From NCBI RefSeq assembly GCF_030444335.1, contig NZ_CP128595.1, positions 1 to 64,000 on the forward strand: DNA of 64,000 nucleotides, given 5' to 3'. The notes under the pieces were generated by a model that saw nothing but the letters and a program-made list of their open reading frames with translations, was not told the origin of the DNA and made no database searches. Numbering within the stretch: position 1 is the stretch's first letter; each line of letters starts with the position of its first letter. The position numbers and the translations under genes are program-made. Shown here piece after piece: positions 26,092-35,981 of this stretch. The stretch is from Polaribacter huanghezhanensis (GTDB lineage Bacteria > Bacteroidota > Bacteroidia > Flavobacteriales > Flavobacteriaceae).

Positions 26092-26664
26092 ATGTACGAT
26101 AAGCTAATTAATCATATCCGACAAAATGTTCCTGGCACCAGCATTGAGAAGCAAATTATTGGACAATATTTTACGCCAAAGCTTTTTGAGAAAAAAGAAC
26201 ATTTCTTAAAGCAAGGCTACATTTGCAAATTTGCCGGTTTTGTCATAGAAGGCTGCTATAGAAATTACATGCTTTCTACCGAAGGTAAAGAAGTGAATAC
26301 CGGGTTTGGTTTTGAAAATTGGTGGCTTGGTGATGTTAGTAGCTTTGTAAACCAAACACCTTCGCTGATTAATACACAATTTCTAGAAAACACTACGTTG
26401 CTAACAATTACAGCGAAGAACCATTTAGATTTATTAAACAAATCTAAGTGCTTTAGAGAATACACGGCTAAGTTACGTTCAAAAGCAACGATGGCTTCAG
26501 TATTAAAACTTTCCGGATTATCTGAATCTGCTAGAACCCGTTATAAAGTATTGCTTGAAAAATATCCGAAAATTCAACAAAGGGTCTCACAAAAACAAAT
26601 TGCTTCATTTCTCCAAATCACCCCAGAGGCACTCAGCCGTTTAAGAAAGTTCGAAATTTTATAA
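26092..26664 (+). CDS. Crp/Fnr-family transcriptional regulator
   Basis: This 190 aa protein has an N-terminal cyclic-nucleotide-binding-like beta-roll (about 20-120) and a C-terminal winged helix with VSQKQIASFLQITPEALSRLRK. The recognition helix contains E-x-x-S-R (PEALSR), the same residues that FNR/CRP use to read TTGA half-sites. There is no FNR-like N-terminal Cys cluster. An FNR-type palindrome lies 6 nt after its stop, before the methyltransferase gene, so that gene is a likely target. The effector is unknown. Confidence 0.9.
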   Translation: MYDKLINHIRQNVPGTSIEKQIIGQYFTPKLFEKKEHFLKQGYICKFAGFVIEGCYRNYMLSTEGKEVNTGFGFENWWLGDVSSFVNQTPSLINTQFLENTTLLTITAKNHLDLLNKSKCFREYTAKLRSKATMASVLKLSGLSESARTRYKVLLEKYPKIQQRVSQKQIASFLQITPEALSRLRKFEIL

Positions 26665-26669
26665 AAGTC

Positions 26670-26683
26670 TTGATCTAGGTCAA
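26670..26683 (+). promoter_or_regulatory. FNR/CRP-type box TTGATCTAGGTCAA
   Basis: TTGA-N6-TCAA dyad, one base from the FNR consensus TTGAT-N4-ATCAA. It is placed 55 bp before the methyltransferase ATG and just after the Crp-family gene, consistent with activation of the methyltransferase gene. Confidence 0.55.
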
Positions 26684-26737
26684 CGATTTTATGTTTTAAA
26701 TAAATGTTCTTTGATATTCATTTAAAACGGTACTATC

Positions 26738-27775
26738 ATGGAAACAGTAACAAAAAAACAAGTAGACCCTTCCAAAATAATGCAAGTTGGTATGGGATTT
26801 TTTGCGTCTAAAACAATGCTAACCGCAGTAAACATGGGATTGTTCACGCATTTGGCAAAAGCAAATTTAACTGGGCAATCCATCAAAGAAAAATTAGGTC
26901 TACACAATCGCGGTCTTTATGATTTCTTAGATACATTGGTTGCTTTAGGCTTTTTGAAAAGAACAGGAATAAAGGAAACTGCTGTCTATAGTAATGCCGA
27001 GGATGCGGATCTATTTCTCGATAAAAATAAACCAAGCTACATTGGTGGAATGCTTGAAATGGCAAATAATCGTTTATATCCTTTTTGGAATAACCTGGAA
27101 GAAGGTCTAAAAACAGGGAAACCTCAAAATGAAACCAAATCAGGTGACGCTCCCATTTTTGAAGCGCTCTATGCAGATCAGTCAAAATTGAGAGAATTTT
27201 TAAAAGCCATGGGGGGTATCCAAATGGGCAATTTCATGATGTTTTCCAAAGTGTTTGATTTTACCAAATACCATACCCTTTGTGATGCAGGAGGTGCAGG
27301 CGGATATCTTGCCACACAAGTAGCCCTGAATAATCCACATATGCGCTGTATTACTTTTGACCTGCCCGCGGTAGAACCTGTTGCCAGAGAACATATTAAT
27401 GCAATGGGATTAAGTGATCGGGTAGCTGCACAATCAGGTGATTTTTTAACCGAAGACCTTCCTAAAGCTGATGTTATTACCATGGGAAATGTGCTGCATG
27501 ATTGGGGAACAAAAGAAAAGAAAATACTCATCAAAAAAGCATATGATGCATTATCACAAGGCGGAGCATTGGTTGTTATTGAAAACATTATTGATGACAA
27601 TAGAAGTGAAAATGCTTTTGGTCTAATGATGTCATTAAATATGAATATAGAAACCCCCGAAGGGTTCGACTTTTCTGCAGCAGATTTTAATGATTGGGCA
27701 AAGGAATGTGGTTTTACACAAACATCCGTAATACCATTGACTGGGCCATCAAGTGCAGTAATAGCTATAAAGTAA
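26738..27775 (+). CDS. SAM-dependent O-methyltransferase (acetylserotonin/hydroxyneurosporene O-MT-like)
   Basis: This 345 aa protein has an N-terminal winged-helix dimerisation domain (about 20-100, SIKEKLGLHNRGLYDFLDTLVALGFL) and a C-terminal Rossmann methyltransferase domain: SAM motif LCDAGGAGGYLATQVAL (about residue 188) and the family motif DVITMGNVLHDWG with catalytic-type His. This architecture is that of plant/bacterial natural-product O-methyltransferases. The gene uses more G/C-rich codons than its neighbours, which suggests transfer. The substrate is unknown. It probably forms a unit with the Crp-type regulator. Confidence 0.9.
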   Translation: METVTKKQVDPSKIMQVGMGFFASKTMLTAVNMGLFTHLAKANLTGQSIKEKLGLHNRGLYDFLDTLVALGFLKRTGIKETAVYSNAEDADLFLDKNKPSYIGGMLEMANNRLYPFWNNLEEGLKTGKPQNETKSGDAPIFEALYADQSKLREFLKAMGGIQMGNFMMFSKVFDFTKYHTLCDAGGAGGYLATQVALNNPHMRCITFDLPAVEPVAREHINAMGLSDRVAAQSGDFLTEDLPKADVITMGNVLHDWGTKEKKILIKKAYDALSQGGALVVIENIIDDNRSENAFGLMMSLNMNIETPEGFDFSAADFNDWAKECGFTQTSVIPLTGPSSAVIAIK

Positions 27776-27905
27776 AAAAAATGCCAATACGCCTAACGTT
27801 AAGAGAGCTACTAAAACAGAATTAATTTATTATAGAAGCAAAAAACGTAAAAAAAATATAATATATCTAAAGAGAATTTGGAGATTTTATGGTTGAAAGA
27901 TTTCA

Positions 27906-27941
27906 AAATAAAAAATTACGCAATTTTTACAATTGCGTGAT
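27906..27941 (-). terminator. Terminator of the DoxX gene (minus strand)
   Basis: ACGCAATT-TTTAC-AATTGCGT hairpin (27918-27938). On the minus strand it is followed by a T-rich stretch (AATTTTTTATTTT), about 30 nt after the DoxX stop. Confidence 0.7.
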
Positions 27942-27967
27942 AATTAAAACCAAAAACTACTAAATAT

Positions 27968-28345
27968 TTAATTTGTGCTAAAATTAGTTTCAGATAATTT
28001 TGCTAATGAAAAAGCTGCAATCGCCATCACCAAATCTCGCACAGCAACATCTACATAACTCCAACTAAAAATTAACGTCAACGCAATAGCTGTTAACCAA
28101 GCAGAAACCACATAAGCTCCTAACTTTGTTTTTGTTAAAACAAGAACACCTGCAACAATTTCTATAACTCCAACTATCATCATAAATGTAGAAGGTTCAA
28201 AAGGAATCATTCCTGCAAAACCATCAGAAACATATTGACTCCAATTGGTTAAAATATTCGTGAATTTGTCTAATCCTGCAACAATTGGCACTAAACCAAA
28301 AGTGTATTTTAAAATGTTTTTTACTACATGTACATTTGAATTCAT
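27968..28345 (-). CDS. DoxX-like membrane protein
   Basis: This 125 aa membrane protein has four hydrophobic segments (about 10-25, 50-70, 75-95, 100-118). The pattern FGLVPIVAGLDKFTN, then VGVIEIVAGVLVL, fits the DoxX/DoxX-like family. The role is unknown, probably at the inner membrane. It is divergent from the ECF sigma factor gene; the 119 bp between them holds an inverted repeat and a putative ECF promoter, so both may respond to the same sigma factor. Confidence 0.8.
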   Translation of the reverse strand: MNSNVHVVKNILKYTFGLVPIVAGLDKFTNILTNWSQYVSDGFAGMIPFEPSTFMMIVGVIEIVAGVLVLTKTKLGAYVVSAWLTAIALTLIFSWSYVDVAVRDLVMAIAAFSLAKLSETNFSTN

Positions 28346-28378
28346 AATCTTCTTTTTTATTATTTATAAATTTGATAC

Positions 28379-28409
28379 ATCCTTTTGATTGTAAAATTTT
28401 AAAAAGGAT
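28379..28409. promoter_or_regulatory. Inverted repeat ATCCTTTT-N15-AAAAGGAT
   Basis: Perfect 8-bp arms 28379-28386 and 28402-28409 in the shared region between the DoxX and sigma factor genes. This may be an operator for either gene; no regulator is assigned. Confidence 0.4.
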
Positions 28410-28417
28410 ACAAAAGT

Positions 28418-28447
28418 TTGTAACTTTTTTCATGTTACCTTATCTAA
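28418..28447 (+). promoter_or_regulatory. Putative autoregulated ECF-type promoter
   Basis: TTGTAAC (28418-28424) and TTATCTAA (28440-28447) are 15-16 bp apart and lie 18 nt upstream of the sigma factor ATG. TGTAAC/CGTCTA-like pairs precede many flavobacterial ECF sigma genes (from memory); the -10 part here deviates. Confidence 0.4.
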
Positions 28448-28464
28448 AGTAAAAGACACAACAA

Positions 28465-29139
28465 ATGGAAGCAATACATATCAATGATTTTAACAATCAT
28501 AGAATAAATGAAACAGAAGTGATAAAGCGTATTCTGGGTGGCGAAAAAGAACTGTACGAAATTTTGGTAAGACGAAACAATCAAAAATTGTATCGCGCAA
28601 TTCGCAGTTATTTAAAAGAAGAAGTCGAAATTGAAGATATCATGCAAAATAGTTACTTAAAAGCTTTTACTAAATTATATCAATTTAAATTAGAATCCTC
28701 TTTTTCTACTTGGCTTATTCGCATCGGAATAAATGAATCTCTAGCTAGGTTAAAAGAAAAAGGGAAATTATATCATTTAAACCAACAATCAGACAATTTA
28801 AAAAGCACTATTATTTTAGAAATTCCAGATAACAAACAATTAAATCCGCAGGACAAAATGATACGGAATGAAGCAAAACAATTACTAGAAAACGCTATCG
28901 AGAATTTGGATTTAAAGTACAAAGCGGTTTATATTTTAAGAGAAGTCGAAGAAATGAGTCTTAAAGAAATTGCTGTTGTTTTAGATTTAACCGTTGCCAA
29001 TGTAAAAATACGTTTATATCGTTCAAAAGAAATGCTAAAAAATAAATTATATGAAGTTACAAATGATAAAAATATTTTTGCCTTTGGTTTTAGTAGATGC
29101 GATAGCATTACTGAAAGTGTAATGAAATTGATCATCTAA
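28465..29139 (+). CDS. RNA polymerase ECF-type sigma factor
   Basis: This 224 aa sigma-70 family factor has region 2 (VRRNNQKLYRAIRSYLKEEVEIEDIMQNSYLKAF) and region 4 (AVYILREVEEMSLKEIAVVLDLTVANVKIRLYRSKEMLK), with a linker between. Both domains are complete. No anti-sigma factor gene follows, unlike most ECF operons, so control may be transcriptional or the anti-sigma lies elsewhere. The extra C-terminal tail of about 30 residues includes FGFSRCDSITESVM. It is divergent from the DoxX gene. Confidence 0.93.
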   Translation: MEAIHINDFNNHRINETEVIKRILGGEKELYEILVRRNNQKLYRAIRSYLKEEVEIEDIMQNSYLKAFTKLYQFKLESSFSTWLIRIGINESLARLKEKGKLYHLNQQSDNLKSTIILEIPDNKQLNPQDKMIRNEAKQLLENAIENLDLKYKAVYILREVEEMSLKEIAVVLDLTVANVKIRLYRSKEMLKNKLYEVTNDKNIFAFGFSRCDSITESVMKLII

Positions 29140-29191
29140 AACTTACAAATTTCTTCTCAACATCTTCTTTCCATAAAATAATAGAAACTCG

Positions 29192-29199
29192 TACATTTG
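29192..29199 (+). promoter_or_regulatory. TAnnTTTG box 4 nt before the trmD ATG
   Basis: TACATTTG followed by CCAA and the ATG at 29204. Leaderless geometry as at 18601, 20955 and 34934. Confidence 0.55.
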
Positions 29200-29203
29200 C
29201 CAA

Positions 29204-29887
29204 ATGCGTATAGATATTATTACAGTGTCTCCAGAATTGATACAAAGTCCGTTTGACTATTCTATCATAAAAAGAGCAAGAGATAAAGGTTTGGTTGCTG
29301 TTCATTTTCATAATTTACGTGACTATGGCTTGGGCAATTACAGACAAATAGACGATACACAATTTGGCGGCGGCGCAGGAATGGTGTTGATGTTAGAACC
29401 AATTGATGCTTGTATTTCTAAATTAAAATCTGAGCGCACTTACAATGAAGTCATCTACATGACACCAGATGCAAAAACACTCAATCAGCAAACCGCAAAC
29501 ACACTTTCTTTACAAGAAAATATCATCATTTTAACCGGGCACTATAAAGGTGTAGATCAACGTGTTAGAGATTTATTTATCACCAAAGAAATTTCTATTG
29601 GCGATTATGTGTTGAGCGGTGGCGAATTGGCTGCTGCAGTTTTGTGTGATGCAATTATTAGATTAATTCCTGGGGCAATTGGCGATGAACAATCTGCATT
29701 GACAGATTCTTTTCAAGACAATTTATTATCTCCGCCGGTGTATACACGTCCGTCAGAATACAAAGGATTAAAAGTTCCAGAAGTTTTATTGTCTGGTAAT
29801 TTTCCGAAAATTGATGCTTGGCGAACAGAAAAAGCCTACGAAAGAACCGAACAAATAAGACCAGATTTACTTGATGAACCCTTATAA
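29204..29887 (+). CDS. trmD: tRNA (guanine-N1)-methyltransferase TrmD
   Basis: TrmD methylates G37 next to the anticodon and prevents frameshifting. At 227 aa it carries the SPOUT-knot motifs: [26 protein letters not shown] and [13 protein letters not shown]. The end ([17 protein letters not shown]) is typical. It is followed 19 nt later by a glycosyltransferase and then rplS; trmD-rplS proximity is ancestral, here interrupted by the glycosyltransferase gene. Confidence 0.97.
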   Translation: MRIDIITVSPELIQSPFDYSIIKRARDKGLVAVHFHNLRDYGLGNYRQIDDTQFGGGAGMVLMLEPIDACISKLKSERTYNEVIYMTPDAKTLNQQTANTLSLQENIIILTGHYKGVDQRVRDLFITKEISIGDYVLSGGELAAAVLCDAIIRLIPGAIGDEQSALTDSFQDNLLSPPVYTRPSEYKGLKVPEVLLSGNFPKIDAWRTEKAYERTEQIRPDLLDEPL

Positions 29888-29906
29888 AGGGTTTTAAATA
29901 TTTTTA

Positions 29907-31406
29907 TTGAACCAAAAAATCACTTCTTTGAAAACATTAAAAAACTTAATAAATAAACATCCAGCTTTGGCGGTTGTATTCGGATTTCAATTGTTCCGTT
30001 TTTTGCTGTTGCCTTTTATGGGATTGATGCCACAAGATGCGTATTATCATTTTTACGGAGAACATTTAGCACTTTCGTATTTTGATCATCCAGGAATGAT
30101 TGGTTATATTTTACGAGGATTTACAGAAGTTTTTGGTAAAACTGTTTTTGTGGTAAAACTCGCAGATTTTGTTGTAACCTCTTTTACATTATTGAGTTTT
30201 TTCAAATTAGCAGGATTATTTTTATCGAAAACAAAGGCATTACGAGCGCTAGTTTTAATAAGTTCTACTTTATGTATTTCTGTTTTGTCATTTAATTCAA
30301 CGCCAGATGTTCCGTTATTATTATTTTGGACATTGACGTTGATTAGTTTATACAAAGCAATTTTTGATCACAAAAAATGGCATTGGATTTTCGCAGGAAT
30401 CTTTATGGGATTGGCATTTGACAGTAAATACACCGCATTGTTATTACAAATAGGTCTGTTAGCATTTGTTGTTTTTTCTAATCAATATAGAAAATTATTA
30501 ATTTCTCCTTGGCTGTGGATTTGTCTTGTGATTTCTGTCTTGGTAACCTTTCCGGTTTGGTGGTGGAATTATCAACACGAATTTGCTTCTTTTGCATTTC
30601 AGGGTTCTAACAGAACTGGAATTATATCGCAATTTAAAATTTATCCCGATTATTTTTTCGGAGCAATTGCACATCAATTGATCATCTTATTGCCCATTTT
30701 ATTTGCAGTTTTTATCACGTTTACGTTTAAATTTATTAAAAGAGCATTGCTTAAATTTAAACTTCCCAAAGCAAAAACATTGTTCTTGCTTGCTTTTTTC
30801 GTTCCTACATTTGTTGGTTTTTTTACGATAACTCCAATTTATTGGGTAAAATTAAACTGGATGATTCCTTCTTATATTACTGGAATTATCATCGCAGGAA
30901 TGTTTATCAGTAAGAAATTGGTAAAAGCACAAATCATTACTTCTATTGTATTTCATGTATTGATTGCTGCCCAAATTTTATTTTATTTAGTTCCCATAAA
31001 AAGTGATGACACTTGGATTGGCTGGAAAGAATTAGCAATTGAAACAAAGAAACTACAGGCAGAATATCCGAATTCATTTGTTTTTTCAGATGACGATTAT
31101 AAAACATCCGCAGTGTTGAACTTTTTTATGGATGAAAAAGTGTACGCACAAAACGTAGTTGAATTACAGGCTCTACAGTTTGATTATATTGGAGATAATT
31201 TATCTGATTTAAACAATAAAAATGCCTTGTTTATAGATTCTGATACACGTTTTAAAAATGCGAATAAAAAAGGAAAAATTCCTGAAGAACTGAATGCTTA
31301 TTTTGAAAACATCACAGAGTTACAGCCAATTATTATCACCATAAACGGAAAAGAAGTTCGTAAATTTTGGGTTTTCTATTGTACGAATTATCAGCATAAA
31401 AAATAA
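29907..31406 (+). CDS. Glycosyltransferase family 39-type membrane protein
   Basis: This 499 aa protein has about ten membrane segments and the PMT_2/GT39-like (ArnT-type) signature near the N-terminus: QDAYYHFYGEHLALSYFDHPGM, with the acidic residues that bind the polyprenyl-phosphate sugar. It is expected to transfer a sugar from a lipid carrier to an envelope acceptor on the periplasmic side. The start is taken as TTG at 29907, 19 nt after trmD; a second TTG at 29929 is possible. The soluble C-terminal part (about 370-499) is smaller than in ArnT. Confidence 0.87.
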   Translation: MNQKITSLKTLKNLINKHPALAVVFGFQLFRFLLLPFMGLMPQDAYYHFYGEHLALSYFDHPGMIGYILRGFTEVFGKTVFVVKLADFVVTSFTLLSFFKLAGLFLSKTKALRALVLISSTLCISVLSFNSTPDVPLLLFWTLTLISLYKAIFDHKKWHWIFAGIFMGLAFDSKYTALLLQIGLLAFVVFSNQYRKLLISPWLWICLVISVLVTFPVWWWNYQHEFASFAFQGSNRTGIISQFKIYPDYFFGAIAHQLIILLPILFAVFITFTFKFIKRALLKFKLPKAKTLFLLAFFVPTFVGFFTITPIYWVKLNWMIPSYITGIIIAGMFISKKLVKAQIITSIVFHVLIAAQILFYLVPIKSDDTWIGWKELAIETKKLQAEYPNSFVFSDDDYKTSAVLNFFMDEKVYAQNVVELQALQFDYIGDNLSDLNNKNALFIDSDTRFKNANKKGKIPEELNAYFENITELQPIIITINGKEVRKFWVFYCTNYQHKK

Positions 31407-31440
31407 TATCATAAAAACATTTATTTTCTAAAATATTTAC

Positions 31441-31448
31441 TAAATTTG
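31441..31448 (+). promoter_or_regulatory. Putative rplS promoter -7 box (TAAATTTG)
   Basis: Matches TAnnTTTG, 71 nt before the rplS ATG, in the short intergenic region after the glycosyltransferase. No clear -33 TTTG. Confidence 0.5.
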
Positions 31449-31519
31449 CAACCTCAAAATTAACCTCTGACGAAAAAATCGTGAAAGTTGATTCTTGAAA
31501 AACCATAAATAAAATAAAA

Positions 31520-31870
31520 ATGGAATCTTTAATAAAATTTGTACAAGACGAGTTTGTAACAAAAAACGAAAACCCAGAGTTTGCAGCTGGTGATACGATT
31601 ACAGTATACTACGAAATTAGAGAAGGAGACAAAGTTAGAACTCAGTTTTTTAGAGGAGTTGTAATTCAACGTAAAGGAACTGGATTATCAGAAACTTTTA
31701 CAATCAGAAAAATGTCTGGAACTATTGGAGTTGAGCGTATTTTTCCTGTGAACTTACCATCAATTCAAAAAATTGAAGTAAACAAAAGAGGAAAAGTTAG
31801 AAGAGCTCGTATCTTTTACTTTAGAGGTCTTACTGGTAAAAAAGCAAGAATTACTGAGAAAAGAAGATAA
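31520..31870 (+). CDS. rplS: 50S ribosomal protein L19
   Basis: L19 (116 aa) sits at the 30S-50S interface. The sequence shows the conserved GDTITVYYEIREGDKVRTQFFRGVVIQRKG and GVERIFPVNLPSI...VRRARIFYFR blocks and has full length. It has its own promoter box and a strong terminator, so it is probably transcribed alone as well as by read-through from trmD. Confidence 0.98.
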   Translation: MESLIKFVQDEFVTKNENPEFAAGDTITVYYEIREGDKVRTQFFRGVVIQRKGTGLSETFTIRKMSGTIGVERIFPVNLPSIQKIEVNKRGKVRRARIFYFRGLTGKKARITEKRR

Positions 31871-31892
31871 TTCTATTTTACCAAAACCATAT

Positions 31893-31927
31893 AAAAAAAG
31901 CGTTGTGATTTTCACAACGCTTTTTTT
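31893..31927 (+). terminator. Rho-independent terminator after rplS
   Basis: Sixteen-bp stem (AAAAAAAGCGTTGTGA and its complement) with a three-T loop and a T7 tail, 22 nt after the stop. Confidence 0.95.
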
Positions 31928-31986
31928 AATGAACAAATGTTAATAAAACTTGTTCATATCTTGTTGATTATTAATTAGTTGAAAAA

Positions 31987-32017
31987 TTTGTTTTTTTAAA
32001 GATCTATGCTATATTTG
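31987..32017 (+). promoter_or_regulatory. Consensus Bacteroidota promoter in the rplS-icd gap
   Basis: TTTG (31987-31990), 19 bp spacer, TATATTTG (32010-32017): an exact match to TTTG-N19-TAnnTTTG, the best promoter I found in the window. Predicted transcription start is about 32023-32025. No reading frame of meaningful size follows, which points to an RNA gene. Confidence 0.75.
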
Positions 32018-32023
32018 AAAAGT

Positions 32024-32466
32024 AGAAACGAAGTAACACTATAATTAATCGCAAGAATAAGTATAGTCTTATTTCGAAGAAACCATAAAGTAACGTTCTT
32101 TATCATCGTTTTTCATAAACAAAGTAAAAGTGATTTACAGCAATGATAATTCATTTTTAGAACTCAAGAGAAGTGATCTGTAAAAAGAAAACAAACGAAA
32201 GTTCAAAATTAAAGCGAAAGCAGCGATTTCTTTAAATTTGAAAAACACATCGAGTTGTCAATATTAGTTGCATATATACAAAATGTGTACATGAAACTAG
32301 ACAATTCAACAACTGAAATAAAAGAAGTTAATTTTTTATTGAGGCATAGTTGCTCACAAGCTGAATAACTACTTGTAAAGCGTTGTAGGAATACAACAGA
32401 ATTAACGGACAGTATTTCAAAGAAGCCATATCATAACAAGCAATTGTTGGATATGGCTTTTATTAT
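32024..32466 (+). ncRNA. Candidate structured non-coding RNA of about 440 nt
   Basis: Bounded by a consensus promoter and an intrinsic terminator, this region has no ORF beyond 25 codons. Local hairpins visible by eye: AATAAG-TATAGT-CTTATT (about 32056-32073), an imperfect stem around ATATACAAAATGTGTA (about 32270-32292), GTTGTA-GGAA-TACAAC (about 32382-32397), and the final terminator with a GCAA tetraloop. It is not recognisably tmRNA, RNase P RNA, SRP RNA or 6S RNA. A riboswitch or leader role for icd is less likely because the terminator ends the transcript about 180 nt before icd, unless read-through is regulated. Family unknown. Confidence 0.6.
32423..32464 (+). terminator. Terminator of the candidate ncRNA
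   Basis: Outer stem AAGCCATATC (32423-32432) with GATATGGCTT (32450-32459), inner stem AACAA/TTGTT closed by a GCAA tetraloop, followed by TTTATTATT. Confidence 0.85.
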
Positions 32467-32566
32467 TAATAACAAATCCTGTTTTTAGGACAGATTTTTT
32501 ATCAAATTCATATTTATACTAGCGTATTATTAATAATTTGATAGAATTTTTCTCGTCATTAATCAC

Positions 32567-32574
32567 TAAATTTG
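32567..32574 (+). promoter_or_regulatory. Putative icd promoter -7 box (TAAATTTG)
   Basis: Matches TAnnTTTG, 67 nt before the icd ATG. The nearest upstream TTTG (32537-32540) is 26 bp away, longer than ideal. Confidence 0.5.
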
Positions 32575-32629
32575 TAGCGCATAATTCGGGTTTTAAATCG
32601 AATTAAATCGCACTAAAAAATCAATTTAA

Positions 32630-34867
<2,238 letters not shown>

Positions 34868-34886
34868 AAAAATAAATAGATTATTT

Positions 34887-34918
34887 AAAGGCGATGTAAT
34901 TTTTACATCGCCTTTTTT
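34887..34918 (+). terminator. Rho-independent terminator after icd
   Basis: AAAGGCGATGTAA-TTT-TTACATCGCCTTT with a T-run, 20 nt after the stop. The next promoter box starts four bases later. Confidence 0.93.
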
Positions 34919-34921
34919 AGT

Positions 34922-34929
34922 TATTTTTG
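34922..34929 (+). promoter_or_regulatory. TAnnTTTG box 4 nt before the murQ ATG
   Basis: TATTTTTG followed by ATTT and the ATG at 34934. Leaderless geometry; squeezed directly behind the icd terminator. Confidence 0.55.
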
Positions 34930-34933
34930 ATTT

Positions 34934-35752
34934 ATGAGTTTTACCAAAACTACAGAACAAGATTCAAAGTACAATCATTTAGAAAAAATGAGTGCTTCTA
35001 TGTTGATAAACAATATCAATAATGAAGATAAAACAGTTGCCTTTGCTGTAGAAAAAGCGATTCCACAAATAACTGCTTTAACCGAAATACTGGTAGAAAA
35101 ACTTAAAAAGGGTGGCAGATTATTTTATTTGGGCGCAGGAACAAGCGGACGATTAGGTATTTTAGATGCTTCTGAATGTCCGCCAACATTTGGCGTTCCA
35201 CACGAATTGGTTGTTGGGTTGATTGCTGGTGGAGATTCTGCAATCAGAAAAGCGGTAGAAAATGCTGAAGATTCTACAACACAAGGTTGGATTGATTTAC
35301 AACAACATAATATCTCGGAAAAAGACGTGGTTGTTGGTATTGCAGCTTCTGGAACAACACCGTATGTAATTGCTGCATTAGAAACGTGCAACAAACAAAA
35401 TATTAGTACAGGCTGCATCACTTGTAATAAAAACAGTCCGTTATCTACCGTTTCTAAACATCCGATTGAAGTTGTTGTGGGGCCGGAATTTGTGACCGGA
35501 AGTTCTAGAATGAAAGCTGGAACAGCACAAAAAATGGTCTTGAATATGCTCACAACATCAACCATGATTTTATTGGGAAAAATAAAAGGAAGCAAAATGG
35601 TTGACATGCAACTATCTAACAACAAATTGGTAAACAGAGGAATTGATATGTTAGCAAATGAGTTACATATCGACAAAGAAACCGCTGCTACATTGTTAGA
35701 GAAATATAAGAATGTTAGAAACGCAATTTTAAACTATAAAAATGAGTGTTAA
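34934..35752 (+). CDS. murQ: N-acetylmuramic acid 6-phosphate etherase MurQ
   Basis: MurQ cleaves the lactyl ether of MurNAc-6-phosphate to give GlcNAc-6-phosphate and lactate in peptidoglycan recycling. The 272 aa protein has a SIS domain with GAGTSGRLGILDASECPPTFG and VVGIAASGTTPYVI, then GSSRMKAGTAQKMVLNM. It overlaps the downstream small membrane-protein gene by 11 bp and probably forms an operon with it and the ATP-grasp gene. Confidence 0.95.
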   Translation: MSFTKTTEQDSKYNHLEKMSASMLINNINNEDKTVAFAVEKAIPQITALTEILVEKLKKGGRLFYLGAGTSGRLGILDASECPPTFGVPHELVVGLIAGGDSAIRKAVENAEDSTTQGWIDLQQHNISEKDVVVGIAASGTTPYVIAALETCNKQNISTGCITCNKNSPLSTVSKHPIEVVVGPEFVTGSSRMKAGTAQKMVLNMLTTSTMILLGKIKGSKMVDMQLSNNKLVNRGIDMLANELHIDKETAATLLEKYKNVRNAILNYKNEC

Positions 35753-35978
35753 TACAGACATACTAAATAAAGGAATAAAGCAGTTATTAGTGTTAATTTT
35801 ACTTTTAATTGTTTCTCCAATTACTTTAAGCATTGCCTTTAAAGCCTTAAACAAAATGGAAAATTCGATGTGGTTGGCATATCTAATTTTGGCAATTGCA
35901 ATACTCTTATTTATTGTTACAATTGTCTTGGCTTTTAAAACAGTTAAAACTTTTTTAGACGGATTGTTTAATAACTAA
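35742..35978 (+). CDS. Small two-TM membrane protein (DUF6095-like)
   Basis: This 78 aa protein has two hydrophobic helices (about 13-33 and 43-65) and a short charged C-terminus. It resembles the small membrane proteins often found after murQ in flavobacteria (DUF6095-like, from memory). The start overlaps the murQ stop by 11 bp, indicating coupling. The function is unknown. Confidence 0.7.
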   Translation: MSVNTDILNKGIKQLLVLILLLIVSPITLSIAFKALNKMENSMWLAYLILAIAILLFIVTIVLAFKTVKTFLDGLFNN

Positions 35979-35981
35979 TAA

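Noticed and set aside
27776..27967. A gene in the gap between the methyltransferase and DoxX
   Set aside because: No frame with plausible start or coding signal; only a terminator hairpin is seen.
32024..32466. Riboswitch or leader of icd
   Set aside because: A strong terminator ends this transcript well before icd, and icd has its own promoter-like box; a stand-alone RNA is simpler.
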